Positions 17,360-26,425 of a stretch of DNA of 64,000 bases are shown in pieces (the stretch's first letter is position 1; every line of letters begins with the position of its first letter). The DNA comes from an uncultured Bacteroidota bacterium. GTDB lineage: Bacteria; Bacteroidota; Bacteroidia; AKYH767-A; JABDAW01. A model generated the notes under the pieces. The model ran no database searches. It was not told the DNA's origin and saw only the letters and a program-made list of their open reading frames with translations. The position numbers and the translations under genes were made by a program. The stretch spans positions 1 to 64,000 of the forward strand of contig CAIMUP010000008.1 in the NCBI GenBank assembly GCA_903844645.1, written 5' to 3'.

Positions 17360-18457
17360 ATGGAAACCTGGTCACTACCATCTAAAGTTCATAAATACAT
17401 TTATCAAAAAGAGAAGTACAAAGCATTAAATGTTCTTAGTGAAATTTGTGCTATTAATACTGAAAATCTATTTGCTGAATATGACGAAAGTTATTTACGG
17501 TATGTAGGTTACTTTCGTATTCAGCTACTTTTAGAATGGGGACAATACAGGGAGGCACTTGCCTGGGCTTGTCTTGAGTGTGAATTATATCCTGATAATA
17601 AAGAAGCAATCATTTTAAAAGAAAATATTAAACAAAAAATCAAGAATCTTCCTAAAGAACAAGGAAATAAAACTGCCTCTCCACAAGCAAATACAGATTG
17701 GGGTAGTATCACTGGAATGCGTGAACTTAAAGCAGTTCTTGAAAGAGATTTAATACTTCCCTTTAAAGAACGAAAGGAATACACTAAATATAATTTAAAA
17801 ATCCCTATGGGGTTTTTATTATACGGTCCCCCTGGATGTGGTAAAACAATGATGGTTAAACAAATTGCCAATATACTCAACTTTAATTTTGTCCAAGTCA
17901 GCCCATCTACTATTGGAAGTATTTATGTACATGGTACACAGGAAAAAATAAAAGAACTTTTTGAAGAGGCACAACAAAAAAGTCCTACCATTTTATTTTT
18001 TGATGAATTCGAAGCAATCGCACCAGATAGAAGCCAATCAGATTTAAGCGTAAGTGCTCAAAGTGATGTCAATGAATTTTTAATTCAATTAAATAATGCT
18101 TTTGAGAAACGAATAATTGTAATAGCAGCTACCAATTACTTCAACAAAATAGACCCTTCCATATTAAGACCTGGGCGTATTGATAAAAAAATATTTGTTG
18201 GTCCACCTGACTTTGAGGCAAGAATAGAAGCCTTTAAATTCTATTTAAAAGAATCACCCTATAACATTAAGGGATGGGAATATCTGGGAGAAGAAACAGA
18301 ATATTTTACCTTTGCAGAAATTCGATTCATAGTAGATGAAGCAAAAAGAAAAGCAAAAGAACATTCAATTCCGGTTGACTTAAATCACCTTATGAAGGCG
18401 GTGACGGATAACCCAGCTATGCTTAATGAAATGGAATTGAAGAAATATCTTCGATAA
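17360..18457 (+). CDS. AAA+ ATPase with N-terminal TPR-like region
   Basis: 365 aa. Residues 1-100 are helical and TPR-like (EALAWACLECELYPDNKEAIIL). A classic AAA module follows: Walker A GPPGCGKT near 156, Walker B ILFFDEFEAI with Asp215-Glu216, sensor 1 AATN, and an arginine-finger region ILRPGRIDKKI, as in FtsH/p97-type ATPases. There is no protease or nuclease domain. It starts 38 bp after the type ISP remnant, in the same direction. A HipA-like kinase and a HIRAN gene follow after a 105-bp gap holding a scrap of the type ISP gene. A defence or stress role is suggested by position only. Confidence 0.85.
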   Translation: METWSLPSKVHKYIYQKEKYKALNVLSEICAINTENLFAEYDESYLRYVGYFRIQLLLEWGQYREALAWACLECELYPDNKEAIILKENIKQKIKNLPKEQGNKTASPQANTDWGSITGMRELKAVLERDLILPFKERKEYTKYNLKIPMGFLLYGPPGCGKTMMVKQIANILNFNFVQVSPSTIGSIYVHGTQEKIKELFEEAQQKSPTILFFDEFEAIAPDRSQSDLSVSAQSDVNEFLIQLNNAFEKRIIVIAATNYFNKIDPSILRPGRIDKKIFVGPPDFEARIEAFKFYLKESPYNIKGWEYLGEETEYFTFAEIRFIVDEAKRKAKEHSIPVDLNHLMKAVTDNPAMLNEMELKKYLR

Positions 18458-18502
18458 AATGGTAATCAACTTAAACCACAAAGAATACAATCTAACCACC
18501 CT

Positions 18503-18556
18503 ATTCCCCGTAATCGGAACGAATGAAGTAGTGAAAATAAAATATGAAGATAGGAA
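18503..18556 (+). pseudogene. duplicated scrap of the type ISP enzyme 3' region
   Basis: About 54 bp encode FPVIGTNEVVKIKYED, nearly the same as FPITGTNEVVKIKYED from 17054-17106 in the type ISP pseudogene, but with several third-position and other changes. It is therefore a diverged second copy rather than a recent duplication. It sits between the AAA+ gene and the kinase gene. Confidence 0.8.
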
Positions 18557-18562
18557 AAGAGA

Positions 18563-19549
18563 ATGCCTGAATTATTTGAAATAACGAATTGGAGTCAATT
18601 GCCTTGGTTAAGCACTGGGGGAACGAGAGATAAGAAATATATACAGCATGATGATGGGGATTTCTATTATTTCAAAACCTCATTATTGAAACCGCAAAAG
18701 GATTATAGGTTTGAGTTTTGGTCTGAAATTATCTCCTATGAAATTGGGAAGATGACAGAGTTTGATATTCTGAAATATGACATCGCAATAGATGGTAATA
18801 AAATAGGATGTATCAGTAAAGATATGATTGATTCATCGAGTGAGGAATTGAAGGAGGGAGGCAGATATTTGAAGGCATTTGATAATACATTTAATCCTGA
18901 AAATATGAAAAAGAGGGATATGTATTCATTTCAATTAATCGAAAGTGCATTGAAAGATTTTCAATTGGATTCTTATATCAACAATTTTATTGATGTTTTG
19001 ATATTTGATGCTCTAATTGGAAATAGTGACAGGCATCAGGAGAATTGGTCTTTTATAACCTACAATGATATTGTGGAAAGAAAGGACTTAAAATATAGAG
19101 CGATGACAAAGTTTTATAAGGCAATTGGCAAGGAAAAAATAATAACTTTGTATCTAAGTAAAATTAAGAAATTTGCTCCTATATATGATAATGGGAGTAG
19201 TTTAGGAAGAGAGTTATCTGAAGATAGAATTGCTGAATATTTAAAGTCTAATATGTCTATTGAAAAATATGTTTTGAAAGGGAAAGCTGAAATACATTGG
19301 GAGAATAAAAAGATAACACATTTTGAATTATTAGCGCACCTTATGAAAAATCATGGTGTACAAATAAGGAGGACTATTGAACGGATAAATGATAAGTTCG
19401 ATGAGGAGCTATTGAGAACTATCATAGATGAGATAGATGAAAGTGTTCCTTTAGGATTTCAGGAATTTAAAATATCAACCAATAGAAAAACGTTTATCCA
19501 TAAAATGATAATTTTGCGGCGGAACGAATTGGTAAAATTAGTGCAATGA
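18563..19549 (+). CDS. HipA-like Ser/Thr kinase fold protein
   Basis: 328 aa. The HipA C-terminal kinase core is recognisable from IFDALIGNSDRHQENWSF (catalytic loop, Asp156 and Asn161) and APIYDNGSSLG (metal-binding Asp209, the DFG counterpart). An N-terminal nucleotide-lobe lysine may be in FYYFKTSL. The HipA N-terminal subdomain 1 is absent and no HipB-like helix-turn-helix partner is adjacent, so this is not a standard hipBA pair. The HIRAN gene overlaps its stop by 4 bp (ATGA), indicating translational coupling. It may be a toxin kinase or phosphotransferase of a defence module; the target is unknown. Confidence 0.75.
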   Translation: MPELFEITNWSQLPWLSTGGTRDKKYIQHDDGDFYYFKTSLLKPQKDYRFEFWSEIISYEIGKMTEFDILKYDIAIDGNKIGCISKDMIDSSSEELKEGGRYLKAFDNTFNPENMKKRDMYSFQLIESALKDFQLDSYINNFIDVLIFDALIGNSDRHQENWSFITYNDIVERKDLKYRAMTKFYKAIGKEKIITLYLSKIKKFAPIYDNGSSLGRELSEDRIAEYLKSNMSIEKYVLKGKAEIHWENKKITHFELLAHLMKNHGVQIRRTIERINDKFDEELLRTIIDEIDESVPLGFQEFKISTNRKTFIHKMIILRRNELVKLVQ

Positions 19550-20202
19550 AGGAATTAGGAAATATATATTTGAGCTGGCGTGTTGGTGCAGGACATCGAA
19601 GATATATTGTTGGGGTTATTAAAAATAATGCCAGCAAAGGGATTCGTTTTTCTTATATTAAACAAGGTGTTGAAGAAGCACAAAAGGCTGGATTTGCACC
19701 CTATACTGAATTTCCTGAATTGCATAAAGAATATTCGGAAGATGTATTGGAGGTTTTCGGTCAACGACTTATAAAATCAGAACGATCTGATATAAATACG
19801 TTTTATGATTTTTGGGAAATTAAACCCAGATATAGGTCAAATAAATATTATTTATTAGCACATACCCAAGGTTTGTTGCCGACTGATAATTTTGAATTTT
19901 TGGCGGATTATTATCCTGTTAAAAACTTGTGCTTCTTGACTGACTTAGCAGGGCTGACATCAAAAAAACTTCCTGCTGAAAGTTTAAAGGAAGGTGAGCT
20001 ACTTAATTTCAAATTTGAGCCGGATAATCCACATGATAAAATGGCAGTAATGGTTTATAAGAACAATACTCATATTGGTTATATTAAGAAAATTCATAGT
20101 CGGGTATTTCATAAAAACGGTGGTGGCAAATTACAACTTGCTGCAAAGGGAATTGATCAGAATGGTATTTTAAAAAAGGTTTTTGTGAAGGTTTTCTTTT
20201 AA
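19546..20202 (+). CDS. HIRAN-domain protein
   Basis: 218 aa. The C-terminal part carries a HIRAN domain (LLNFKFEPDNPHDKMAVMV ... NTHIGYIKKIHSRVF), a fold that in HLTF/Rad5 binds 3' DNA ends and in bacteria occurs as a stand-alone domain near repair and defence genes. The N-terminal 130 residues are not recognised (YLSWRVGAGHRRYIVGVI, FSYIKQGVEEAQKAGF, DFWEI). The start ATG overlaps the stop of the kinase gene. The pair probably acts together, with HIRAN recognising a ligand such as damaged or foreign DNA ends and the kinase acting as effector; that is inference. Confidence 0.75.
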   Translation: MKELGNIYLSWRVGAGHRRYIVGVIKNNASKGIRFSYIKQGVEEAQKAGFAPYTEFPELHKEYSEDVLEVFGQRLIKSERSDINTFYDFWEIKPRYRSNKYYLLAHTQGLLPTDNFEFLADYYPVKNLCFLTDLAGLTSKKLPAESLKEGELLNFKFEPDNPHDKMAVMVYKNNTHIGYIKKIHSRVFHKNGGGKLQLAAKGIDQNGILKKVFVKVFF

Positions 20203-20496
20203 GGTTTTATATCAAAACCCGATATGCAGGATGTTCGTATTGCTTTTTCAGATTTGCAATCCAACCCCTATTCACTTCCGATTTTTTAATCCTATCAATC
20301 AATTGAAAATATCATTCACCTCAATAAAATGATCTTACTAATCTGAAACATCACCGATCAAAAAAATCCCAAATAAAACCCTTACAAACACCTGTCACAT
20401 AAATATACTCCTAATTCACTGTATATGACCACCATACCCATATCTTATCTCCCAACTATTTGCAGAAAAAGCCCTTGGTGTAACATCCTTCCCACG

Positions 20497-20748
20497 ACAT
20501 CGCACAAGTTTTTCACGACATCGCACAGCCATCCCACGACATCGCACAGCCATATCTTAACATCCCACGGGCTTCCCGAAACATCGCAAGCGCATATCCT
20601 GACATCACATAGCCATATCTCAACATCGCAAGCGCAAAACGGAACATCGCAACCCTAAAACAGAACATCGCAACCCCATAACGGAACATCGCATCGGCAT
20701 ATCAGAACCTCGCAAGACCATCCGGAAGTATCGCATTACCAAATATTC
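20497..20748. repeat. 21-bp tandem array 5 (12 units)
   Basis: Units beginning ACATCGCA recur every 21 bp at 20497, 20518, 20539, 20560 and so on to 20728, e.g. ACATCGCACAGCCATCCCACG. Their second halves diverge (agccatatct, aagcgcaaaac, accctaaaac), yet spacing never slips. The rest of 20203-20979 contains no gene I can support. Confidence 0.93.
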
Positions 20749-20923
20749 TCCCCGACATTCAGGATATTTGCACCGGATAAGAAACAATAAAACATGGACA
20801 AGGTAATAATAAAAACAATGACAAAAGACTTACTCCAAATCCTAAAAATGGTGAAGGGTGCAGTAAGAGGCAAAAGCGCAAGAGCAGCGCAATTTATTTC
20901 TGCTTTATTAGCAATTATTGGAG

Positions 20924-20931
20924 TATCTTTG
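20924..20931 (+). promoter_or_regulatory. -7 promoter box of the tandem AAA+ genes
   Basis: TATCTTTGC is a consensus Bacteroidota -7 box, giving a leader of about 45 nt before the ATG at 20980. It lies about 175 bp after the 21-bp array. Confidence 0.65.
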
Positions 20932-20979
20932 CGCCCCCTGAATTCAAATTAATAGGTTAATAGAAAAAAAAACAAGAAA

Positions 20980-23106
20980 ATGGCAAAGAAGAAGGAAACG
21001 AAAGCGGCGGCTGCGGAAGTGGAAAAGGTGGAGGTCAAGAAGGAAAAGACCGTCCTCGAAAGGCTTGAATTAACAGGCAAAGTGAAGCAGATGAAGATGA
21101 CAATTCATAAGGCAACCAAAGTGAATGGTAAAGTAGTGCCGGGAGCTATTATGGATTATCTTGAGGATCACAATAATGGTTTGTCGAACTTTGATGAGAA
21201 GGGAATGAGAAGAGAGTTTTATGGCTTTAGGGTTACTGGCGAAAATCATACGTTGCTTTTTAATGAAAAAGGTGGTCATACCAAGAGCATTCATTATAAT
21301 AAAGATGGCTCAGAGAATTTTATAAGTGATCATATCTTCGATAAGAATGGCTTCGAGATAGAAAGTTCATTGATATATGCTGATGGGAGGGTGATGAATA
21401 GAACGTATTGTACCAATGATGAGCAAGGAAGTCGCCTGGTTTCTAAAACTTATAATGCGGAAGGTAAGATGACAGGGCAAACCTTGAGTACCCATAATGA
21501 GGATAATACGCATCTTTATGATCATTACAATTATGATGAAGCAGAAGTTTTGCAGCATCGCTGGGTTTCGCTTTATGATGAAGAATATAATATTATAGAA
21601 AAGAAAGAGTATGATGCCAATGGGAACATTACAAAAATAGAAACTCCGAAATACAAGATTGACCATCTTGGGAAGAAGATTCCTGACGAGCCTGATGGGA
21701 ATTATTTCCTGCAATGGTATTTTAAAGATGTCAAGGAGGTGGATAGCCACGGGAATTGGGTGAAGAAGACTATTTATTTTAAGTCGGTTGCCATGAATAT
21801 TATTATTCGTGACATCACTTATTATGACGATGCCTCACAAAAGAAAACCTTAACCATACCTACTGACATACTTGCCACCCAAGCGAAAGTTGATGAAGAA
21901 AGAGAGAAGGAATATCAACCTGTCTTTATGAATGAAGACCAGAATAAGTGGATGACCGAAGGAAGTGTTCAGGAGCAGTTCCCCGTCTTGCGGTATTATG
22001 TTTTAAAGAATAAGGAGTTTCCATCCCAATACACCTACAGCGGTCATGATTGCGATGCATTTGGTTTGAAGATGTTGTTGATAGAAAAGCTGGGCGGAAG
22101 GATAATTAATTCTTACACGACTGATTACGAGAACTCTTATAAGACTAAGATGATACGTTATACATTGAGTTTTCTTGATGGGAAGTATTTGTTAAATGCC
22201 TTTCAGATTCAACAACGAGTTGCAGATCTTTACTACATTCCTGATTTTCTTAGGCAGGCACCCGAATATGATTACAATTATGTTCATACCAGCCAGTTGA
22301 GTATGTTTCATCCCAGTAATGATTCAGGTAAAAGGGATTTGAAATTTGAAGAAGAAATCAAGGATTTGATTGAAATGTGCAAGCTCCATGAAAAGCCGGA
22401 GAAACCACAGATATATATGGTTCAGGTAAATAGCAATGGTGGCTATTCTTTAGAGGGGCATGACGTGAATGAAGATTTTGAGATTAAAGATTTGAGTTTG
22501 AATTACGGACATGGCTTCGAGGACTTCCATGATGAACTGATGGATCGTTTCGAGAATGAAAATAAGGGCTTGGTATTGTTTCATGGCGAGCCGGGAACGG
22601 GGAAGACTTTCTATATCCGTCATCTTCTTCGCTCCATGGCGAATAAGAATAAGATAGTAATCTATATGCCGCCCAACATGGTGGATTATATGGTGGAACC
22701 ACAGTTTATGTCATTCATCTCACGCGAGGTACAACAGTTTTCTCAAGAAGATAATTTCTGTGTATTGCTGATAGAAGATGCAGAGCCACTGTTAGCATCT
22801 CGTTCATCGGATACAAGGATACAGGGTGTCTCGAATCTGCTGAACATGACTGATGGATTGCTCAACGATATGCTGAATCTTCAAATCATCTGCACATTCA
22901 ATGTCAAGGTAAGCAAGCTCGATAAAGCATTACTGCGACCAGGAAGGCTACTTGCACGTAAAGAGTTCAAAGCACTTCCTGAATTTGAAGCTAATCTATT
23001 GGCATCACGCTTGGGGATCAAGCATCATTTCACAGCATCAGCCACTCTTGCCGAAATCTATGCGAAAGTTAAAAATAAGAGCACGCTGATTCATGATGTG
23101 GATTGA
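20980..23106 (+). CDS. beta-repeat (YD/MORN-like) plus C-terminal AAA+ ATPase, paralogue 1
   Basis: 708 aa. A Lys/Ala-rich head (1-30) is followed by about 280 residues of short beta-strand repeats of the form (F/Y)DxxGxxxxxxxY, including FDEKGMRREFYGF, FNEKGGHTKSIHYNKDG, FDKNGFEIESSLIYADG, YNAEGKM and YDANGNI, ending with DSHGNWVKKTIYF. These resemble YD/RHS or MORN-type repeats. A middle domain (about 300-500) is unrecognised. The C-terminus is an AAA+ module: Walker A GEPGTGKT (536-543), Walker B VLLIEDAEPLL (with Glu-Asp instead of the usual Asp-Glu), sensor 1 CTFN, and LLRPGRL with a probable arginine finger. It shares a transcript with the next gene, 15 bp away. I know no characterised protein with this order of domains. 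Confidence 0.8.
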   Translation: MAKKKETKAAAAEVEKVEVKKEKTVLERLELTGKVKQMKMTIHKATKVNGKVVPGAIMDYLEDHNNGLSNFDEKGMRREFYGFRVTGENHTLLFNEKGGHTKSIHYNKDGSENFISDHIFDKNGFEIESSLIYADGRVMNRTYCTNDEQGSRLVSKTYNAEGKMTGQTLSTHNEDNTHLYDHYNYDEAEVLQHRWVSLYDEEYNIIEKKEYDANGNITKIETPKYKIDHLGKKIPDEPDGNYFLQWYFKDVKEVDSHGNWVKKTIYFKSVAMNIIIRDITYYDDASQKKTLTIPTDILATQAKVDEEREKEYQPVFMNEDQNKWMTEGSVQEQFPVLRYYVLKNKEFPSQYTYSGHDCDAFGLKMLLIEKLGGRIINSYTTDYENSYKTKMIRYTLSFLDGKYLLNAFQIQQRVADLYYIPDFLRQAPEYDYNYVHTSQLSMFHPSNDSGKRDLKFEEEIKDLIEMCKLHEKPEKPQIYMVQVNSNGGYSLEGHDVNEDFEIKDLSLNYGHGFEDFHDELMDRFENENKGLVLFHGEPGTGKTFYIRHLLRSMANKNKIVIYMPPNMVDYMVEPQFMSFISREVQQFSQEDNFCVLLIEDAEPLLASRSSDTRIQGVSNLLNMTDGLLNDMLNLQIICTFNVKVSKLDKALLRPGRLLARKEFKALPEFEANLLASRLGIKHHFTASATLAEIYAKVKNKSTLIHDVD

Positions 23107-23121
23107 AATATATCATAAATT

Positions 23122-25371
23122 ATGGCAAAGAAAAAAGAAACTGAAATGACAGTAGTTAAGATTCCTACTGACTTGGATAAGGATGAATTGAAAGGAGCCG
23201 TAAAGGAAATCATGCTGACGACTTATAAGGGGCATCAAGTGGGAAGTACTATTGTTCTGGGCAAAATAGAGACGGAAGGGTCGGGTCATTCATCGAATTA
23301 TATTAAGACTTTCGATGAAAATGGGCATAAGACCAAGCATCAGTCCTTTTCTCCAAACGGGTATAAGATTCACTTGTATAATGATAAAGGATTGGAATTT
23401 GAGAATACCGAATGGAGGAAGGGTAAGCTGGAAAATACTACCATTACTACCCACAACGAAGCCGGAAGCACTCTCGAAAGCATTTCGCGAGCTACTGATG
23501 GTACCCTACAATATCGCAGTGTCCATACTTACAATCCCGAAGGCAGGGAACTTACCAATATTATGTATTTGGGAGAGGATGAAACGGTCATTCATCGCGT
23601 TGAAAGAGGTTATGACGAGAAAGGTAACTATGTATCATGTATGATATATGGAGCGGATGATGTTCTATCCGTAAGAAGTTATTGGAAGTATAATGAACAA
23701 AACAAAGAGATAGAGCAAAGCTGGGAACCCTTTGGAGAGGGACAGGAAAAAAACAATTATAGAAGTTATAAAAAGTACAATGCAAAGGGAGATTGTATTG
23801 AATCAGCTTCTTATAATATGGATGGGAGCCTAAGGTATATAAGTACGTACACTCCGGAGTATGATAAGGAAGGTAATTTGATTGTACCACCCTATGAGCC
23901 ATACAATCCCGACCCTTTGGCAAAAGGAGAGACGGAGGTCTTTGAAAATGACAGCCATGGTAACTGGACAAAGAATACCAGGATGTATAATACATTCCCA
24001 GTAAGTATTAAGGTTCGTGAAATTAGCTATTATGATGATGAAATAGTCAATCAACCACCTTTTATTCATGCCATCACCACTGCTCCTCCAGAAAAGATGG
24101 AAGAGAAGAAGCAGAAATATGATGTAGAAGAAGATGATGGTGATGGTGATGGCAAGCCTAATTCGTCATCCAAAGACGAAGCGAAGTGGATCGTAGATGG
24201 AGCACAGGCAACGGCAGAGAACTTTCAACAGCTTCGGTATTATGCGGTAAAGTTTAAAGAGGCTCCTTCCGTTGTTAATTATCAGGGACCTTACATCGAG
24301 CCGTTTGCCCTCTACGAGGAGTTGATGGAGAACATGCATGCAAAGGAAATATATTCTTATTGTACTGTCCAGATGGGTCGTAGCGAACGAGTGGCGCGAT
24401 ACACTTTATCATTTCCACAAGAGGGATATTTGGTAACAGCAAATAGTATTGGCGGACAAAGTAAATATGATTTTGAAATCCCCGGCAGCATCAGCAAGCA
24501 TGTTCATGATTATGTTTATACCTGTCAGATTCAGTTGCTCCGACCCAGCATTGCATCTGGGAAACGGGATGATTTTTTGGAGAGTCAATTGACAAGATAT
24601 ATAGACTATTGTACCTATACCAAGAAACCGGATCAGCCCACTATCAACATGATTGAAGTAAATCAACAGGGCTTCGTGATGGAAGAACATGATGTAGATG
24701 ACAGTTTTGAAATCAGAGACCTTGATATTAACTATGGCTATGGCTTTACCAAGTTTCATAAAGAACTGATGGGACGATTTAATAAAAGCAGTAAAGGGTT
24801 GGTATTGTTTCATGGGCTTCCTGGCACAGGCAAAACGTATTATATAAGACATCTTTTAAGAGAAATGGCTAACAGTAAAAAAGAGGTAATATACATGCCT
24901 CCTAATATGGTTGACCATTTGACAGATCCTGTGTTCATGACCTTTCTTTCCAGCGAAATTCGGGAGTGGTCAAGCGAAGGAAAGTTCTGCGTATTATTGA
25001 TTGAAGATGCCGAACCCTTGCTTGCCAAGCGTCAGGAGGGAGTACGGATTCAGGGCGTTACCAATCTTCTTAATATGACTGACGGATTGTTGAATGATAT
25101 GTTGAATCTTCAAATCATCTGCACGTTTAATGTTGATTTGAAGAAATTGGATAGTGCATTGCTACGCCCTGGTCGTCTCATTGCCAGAAAGGAATTTAAG
25201 GCATTGAATGAATTGGATGCTAATTTACTTGCCCAGCGTCTCGGTATCAAACATCATTTCAAGAAACCGGCTACTTTGGGAGAAATCTACTCATTTGGAA
25301 AGGATATGAGTACACTTATACATGATGTGGAAGCTGAAAGAGATGCATCTACGAGTATTGATGATTTGTAA
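23122..25371 (+). CDS. beta-repeat (YD/MORN-like) plus C-terminal AAA+ ATPase, paralogue 2
   Basis: 749 aa, a tandem paralogue of the preceding gene with the same MAKKKET start, the same order of beta repeats (FDENGHKTKHQSFSPNG, YNPEGRELTNIMY, YDEKGNYVSCMIY, YNAKGDCIESASYNMDG), the NDSHGNWTKN motif, the middle domain and the AAA+ domain. Walker A is GLPGTGKT (565-572) and Walker B is again VLLIEDAEPLL. The AAA+ domain is much more alike between the two (MPPNMVDxxxxPxFMxFxSxEI, RIQGVxNLLNMTDGLLNDMLNLQIICTFNV, the latter nearly invariant) than the repeats. An acidic insert, EEDDGDGDG, is specific to this copy. A hetero-oligomer of the two is plausible. Confidence 0.8.
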   Translation: MAKKKETEMTVVKIPTDLDKDELKGAVKEIMLTTYKGHQVGSTIVLGKIETEGSGHSSNYIKTFDENGHKTKHQSFSPNGYKIHLYNDKGLEFENTEWRKGKLENTTITTHNEAGSTLESISRATDGTLQYRSVHTYNPEGRELTNIMYLGEDETVIHRVERGYDEKGNYVSCMIYGADDVLSVRSYWKYNEQNKEIEQSWEPFGEGQEKNNYRSYKKYNAKGDCIESASYNMDGSLRYISTYTPEYDKEGNLIVPPYEPYNPDPLAKGETEVFENDSHGNWTKNTRMYNTFPVSIKVREISYYDDEIVNQPPFIHAITTAPPEKMEEKKQKYDVEEDDGDGDGKPNSSSKDEAKWIVDGAQATAENFQQLRYYAVKFKEAPSVVNYQGPYIEPFALYEELMENMHAKEIYSYCTVQMGRSERVARYTLSFPQEGYLVTANSIGGQSKYDFEIPGSISKHVHDYVYTCQIQLLRPSIASGKRDDFLESQLTRYIDYCTYTKKPDQPTINMIEVNQQGFVMEEHDVDDSFEIRDLDINYGYGFTKFHKELMGRFNKSSKGLVLFHGLPGTGKTYYIRHLLREMANSKKEVIYMPPNMVDHLTDPVFMTFLSSEIREWSSEGKFCVLLIEDAEPLLAKRQEGVRIQGVTNLLNMTDGLLNDMLNLQIICTFNVDLKKLDSALLRPGRLIARKEFKALNELDANLLAQRLGIKHHFKKPATLGEIYSFGKDMSTLIHDVEAERDASTSIDDL

Positions 25372-25395
25372 GATTGATTAATTCATTAAATAATT

Positions 25396-25434
25396 ATGGC
25401 AAAAAAAGAAAGCAAACATTTGCCAATAATTTAA
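25396..25434 (+). pseudogene. stub of a third AAA+ paralogue
   Basis: ATG begins MAKKESKHLPII followed by a stop. The start and the AATTATGGCAAA context match the upstream region and first codons of the two intact paralogues (MAKKKET). This looks like the 5' edge of a lost third copy. The rest of 25372-25651 has no gene. Confidence 0.55.
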
Positions 25435-25651
25435 TAACCTTGAACCTCAATATTCCTAATGAACTGAAAAGGATTATGACAATTTTACAAGATAGATTAA
25501 CATAAAAAAGTATCCTGTAATATACCCAAAACCCTTGCACACCGAGCCTTCTAAGGTTAGGTATGGAGGGCGGATTATAAGATTTAAAGTTATTATAATT
25601 GAGGACAGTAGAAAATTCTTTTGATTTCATATCCTGACAAACATACATTGA

Positions 25652-26029
25652 ATGATAGAATTGATAAAACATATCGGCAAACAAGGAAGTTGTAGTGAGG
25701 AATCATTAAAATTATTCCTTCCAAATTATCCTACAATAAGAGGTAGTGAATTTATTTTTACTATTGACGATCATAATGCAAAGAAATTTATTGATGAAGA
25801 AGTTGAAAACTTCATTAGAGGATTGCATTATATCGAAATGACATATAAAGAGCAATCTAAACACTCATTTGGCTTTGGCAGCCCAAGCCCCACAGCTATG
25901 TTAATAAGAGCTTTAGAAAAAGTAAATGCTCCATTAGCAAAAGAACTTGAAACATGGGTTGCAGCTAATGGGGGGAATTACTATATTATGGCAATTGAAG
26001 GAAATCAACAATCAAAACTATTTCTTTAA
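25652..26029 (+). CDS. hypothetical protein
   Basis: 125 aa with no recognised domain. It seems to be a small mixed alpha/beta protein (MIELIKHIGKQGSCSEESL; SEFIFTIDDHNAKKFIDEEV; FGFGSPSPTAMLIRALEKV). The SPSPT segment and the paired small gene downstream are the only notable features. It stands upstream of umuD in the same direction, in the accessory island. Confidence 0.6.
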   Translation: MIELIKHIGKQGSCSEESLKLFLPNYPTIRGSEFIFTIDDHNAKKFIDEEVENFIRGLHYIEMTYKEQSKHSFGFGSPSPTAMLIRALEKVNAPLAKELETWVAANGGNYYIMAIEGNQQSKLFL

Positions 26030-26068
26030 TATATTTGCATTCAGCAACCAATACAAAAAAATATAAAA

Positions 26069-26416
26069 ATGAAATATTTCATCTTTCAAAGCAATCAAAT
26101 TAAAGAGGTCGAGGAATCCTATTATGAAACTTGGCATAACTTATTTGCGGATCAGTATATGTTAGAGGATTATTCCTTTTCTGATGGGGAAATGGTTCAC
26201 TACCTTGAAACAATGTTTGTTGGTGCATTGGATAAAGAGGAGCAAGATAACCCTTTGCCTTTTGTTATTGTTTATTTCAAGGATAAACTTACACTAACCG
26301 ATGAATCCATAGAATCTAATCTCCACGATGAAGATATTTTCTATTATGGTACTTATGATGAAATGGTAGAGGCAAGAAAAAATTTAATCGAAAATATTGA
26401 ATCCGTAAATGATTAG
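26069..26416 (+). CDS. hypothetical acidic protein
   Basis: 115 aa, strongly acidic (many Glu/Asp, e.g. EEVEESYYETWHNLF, DKEEQDNPLPF, SNLHDEDIFYYGTYDEM). No domain is recognised. It ends 9 bp before umuD, so it is probably co-transcribed with the umuDC-SRAP genes. It could be a small regulator or anti-restriction-like acidic protein, but nothing specific supports this. Confidence 0.6.
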   Translation: MKYFIFQSNQIKEVEESYYETWHNLFADQYMLEDYSFSDGEMVHYLETMFVGALDKEEQDNPLPFVIVYFKDKLTLTDESIESNLHDEDIFYYGTYDEMVEARKNLIENIESVND

Positions 26417-26425
26417 TTTTGCAAC

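Noticed and set aside
18563..19549. Standard hipBA toxin-antitoxin pair
   Set aside because: No HipB-like helix-turn-helix gene is adjacent and the HipA N-terminal subdomain is missing; the coupled partner is a HIRAN protein.
20794..20952. 52-codon frame (MDKVIIKTMTKDLLQ...) upstream of the AAA+ genes
   Set aside because: It contains the consensus -7 box of the downstream gene, and no ribosome-binding or homology evidence was seen; probably chance.
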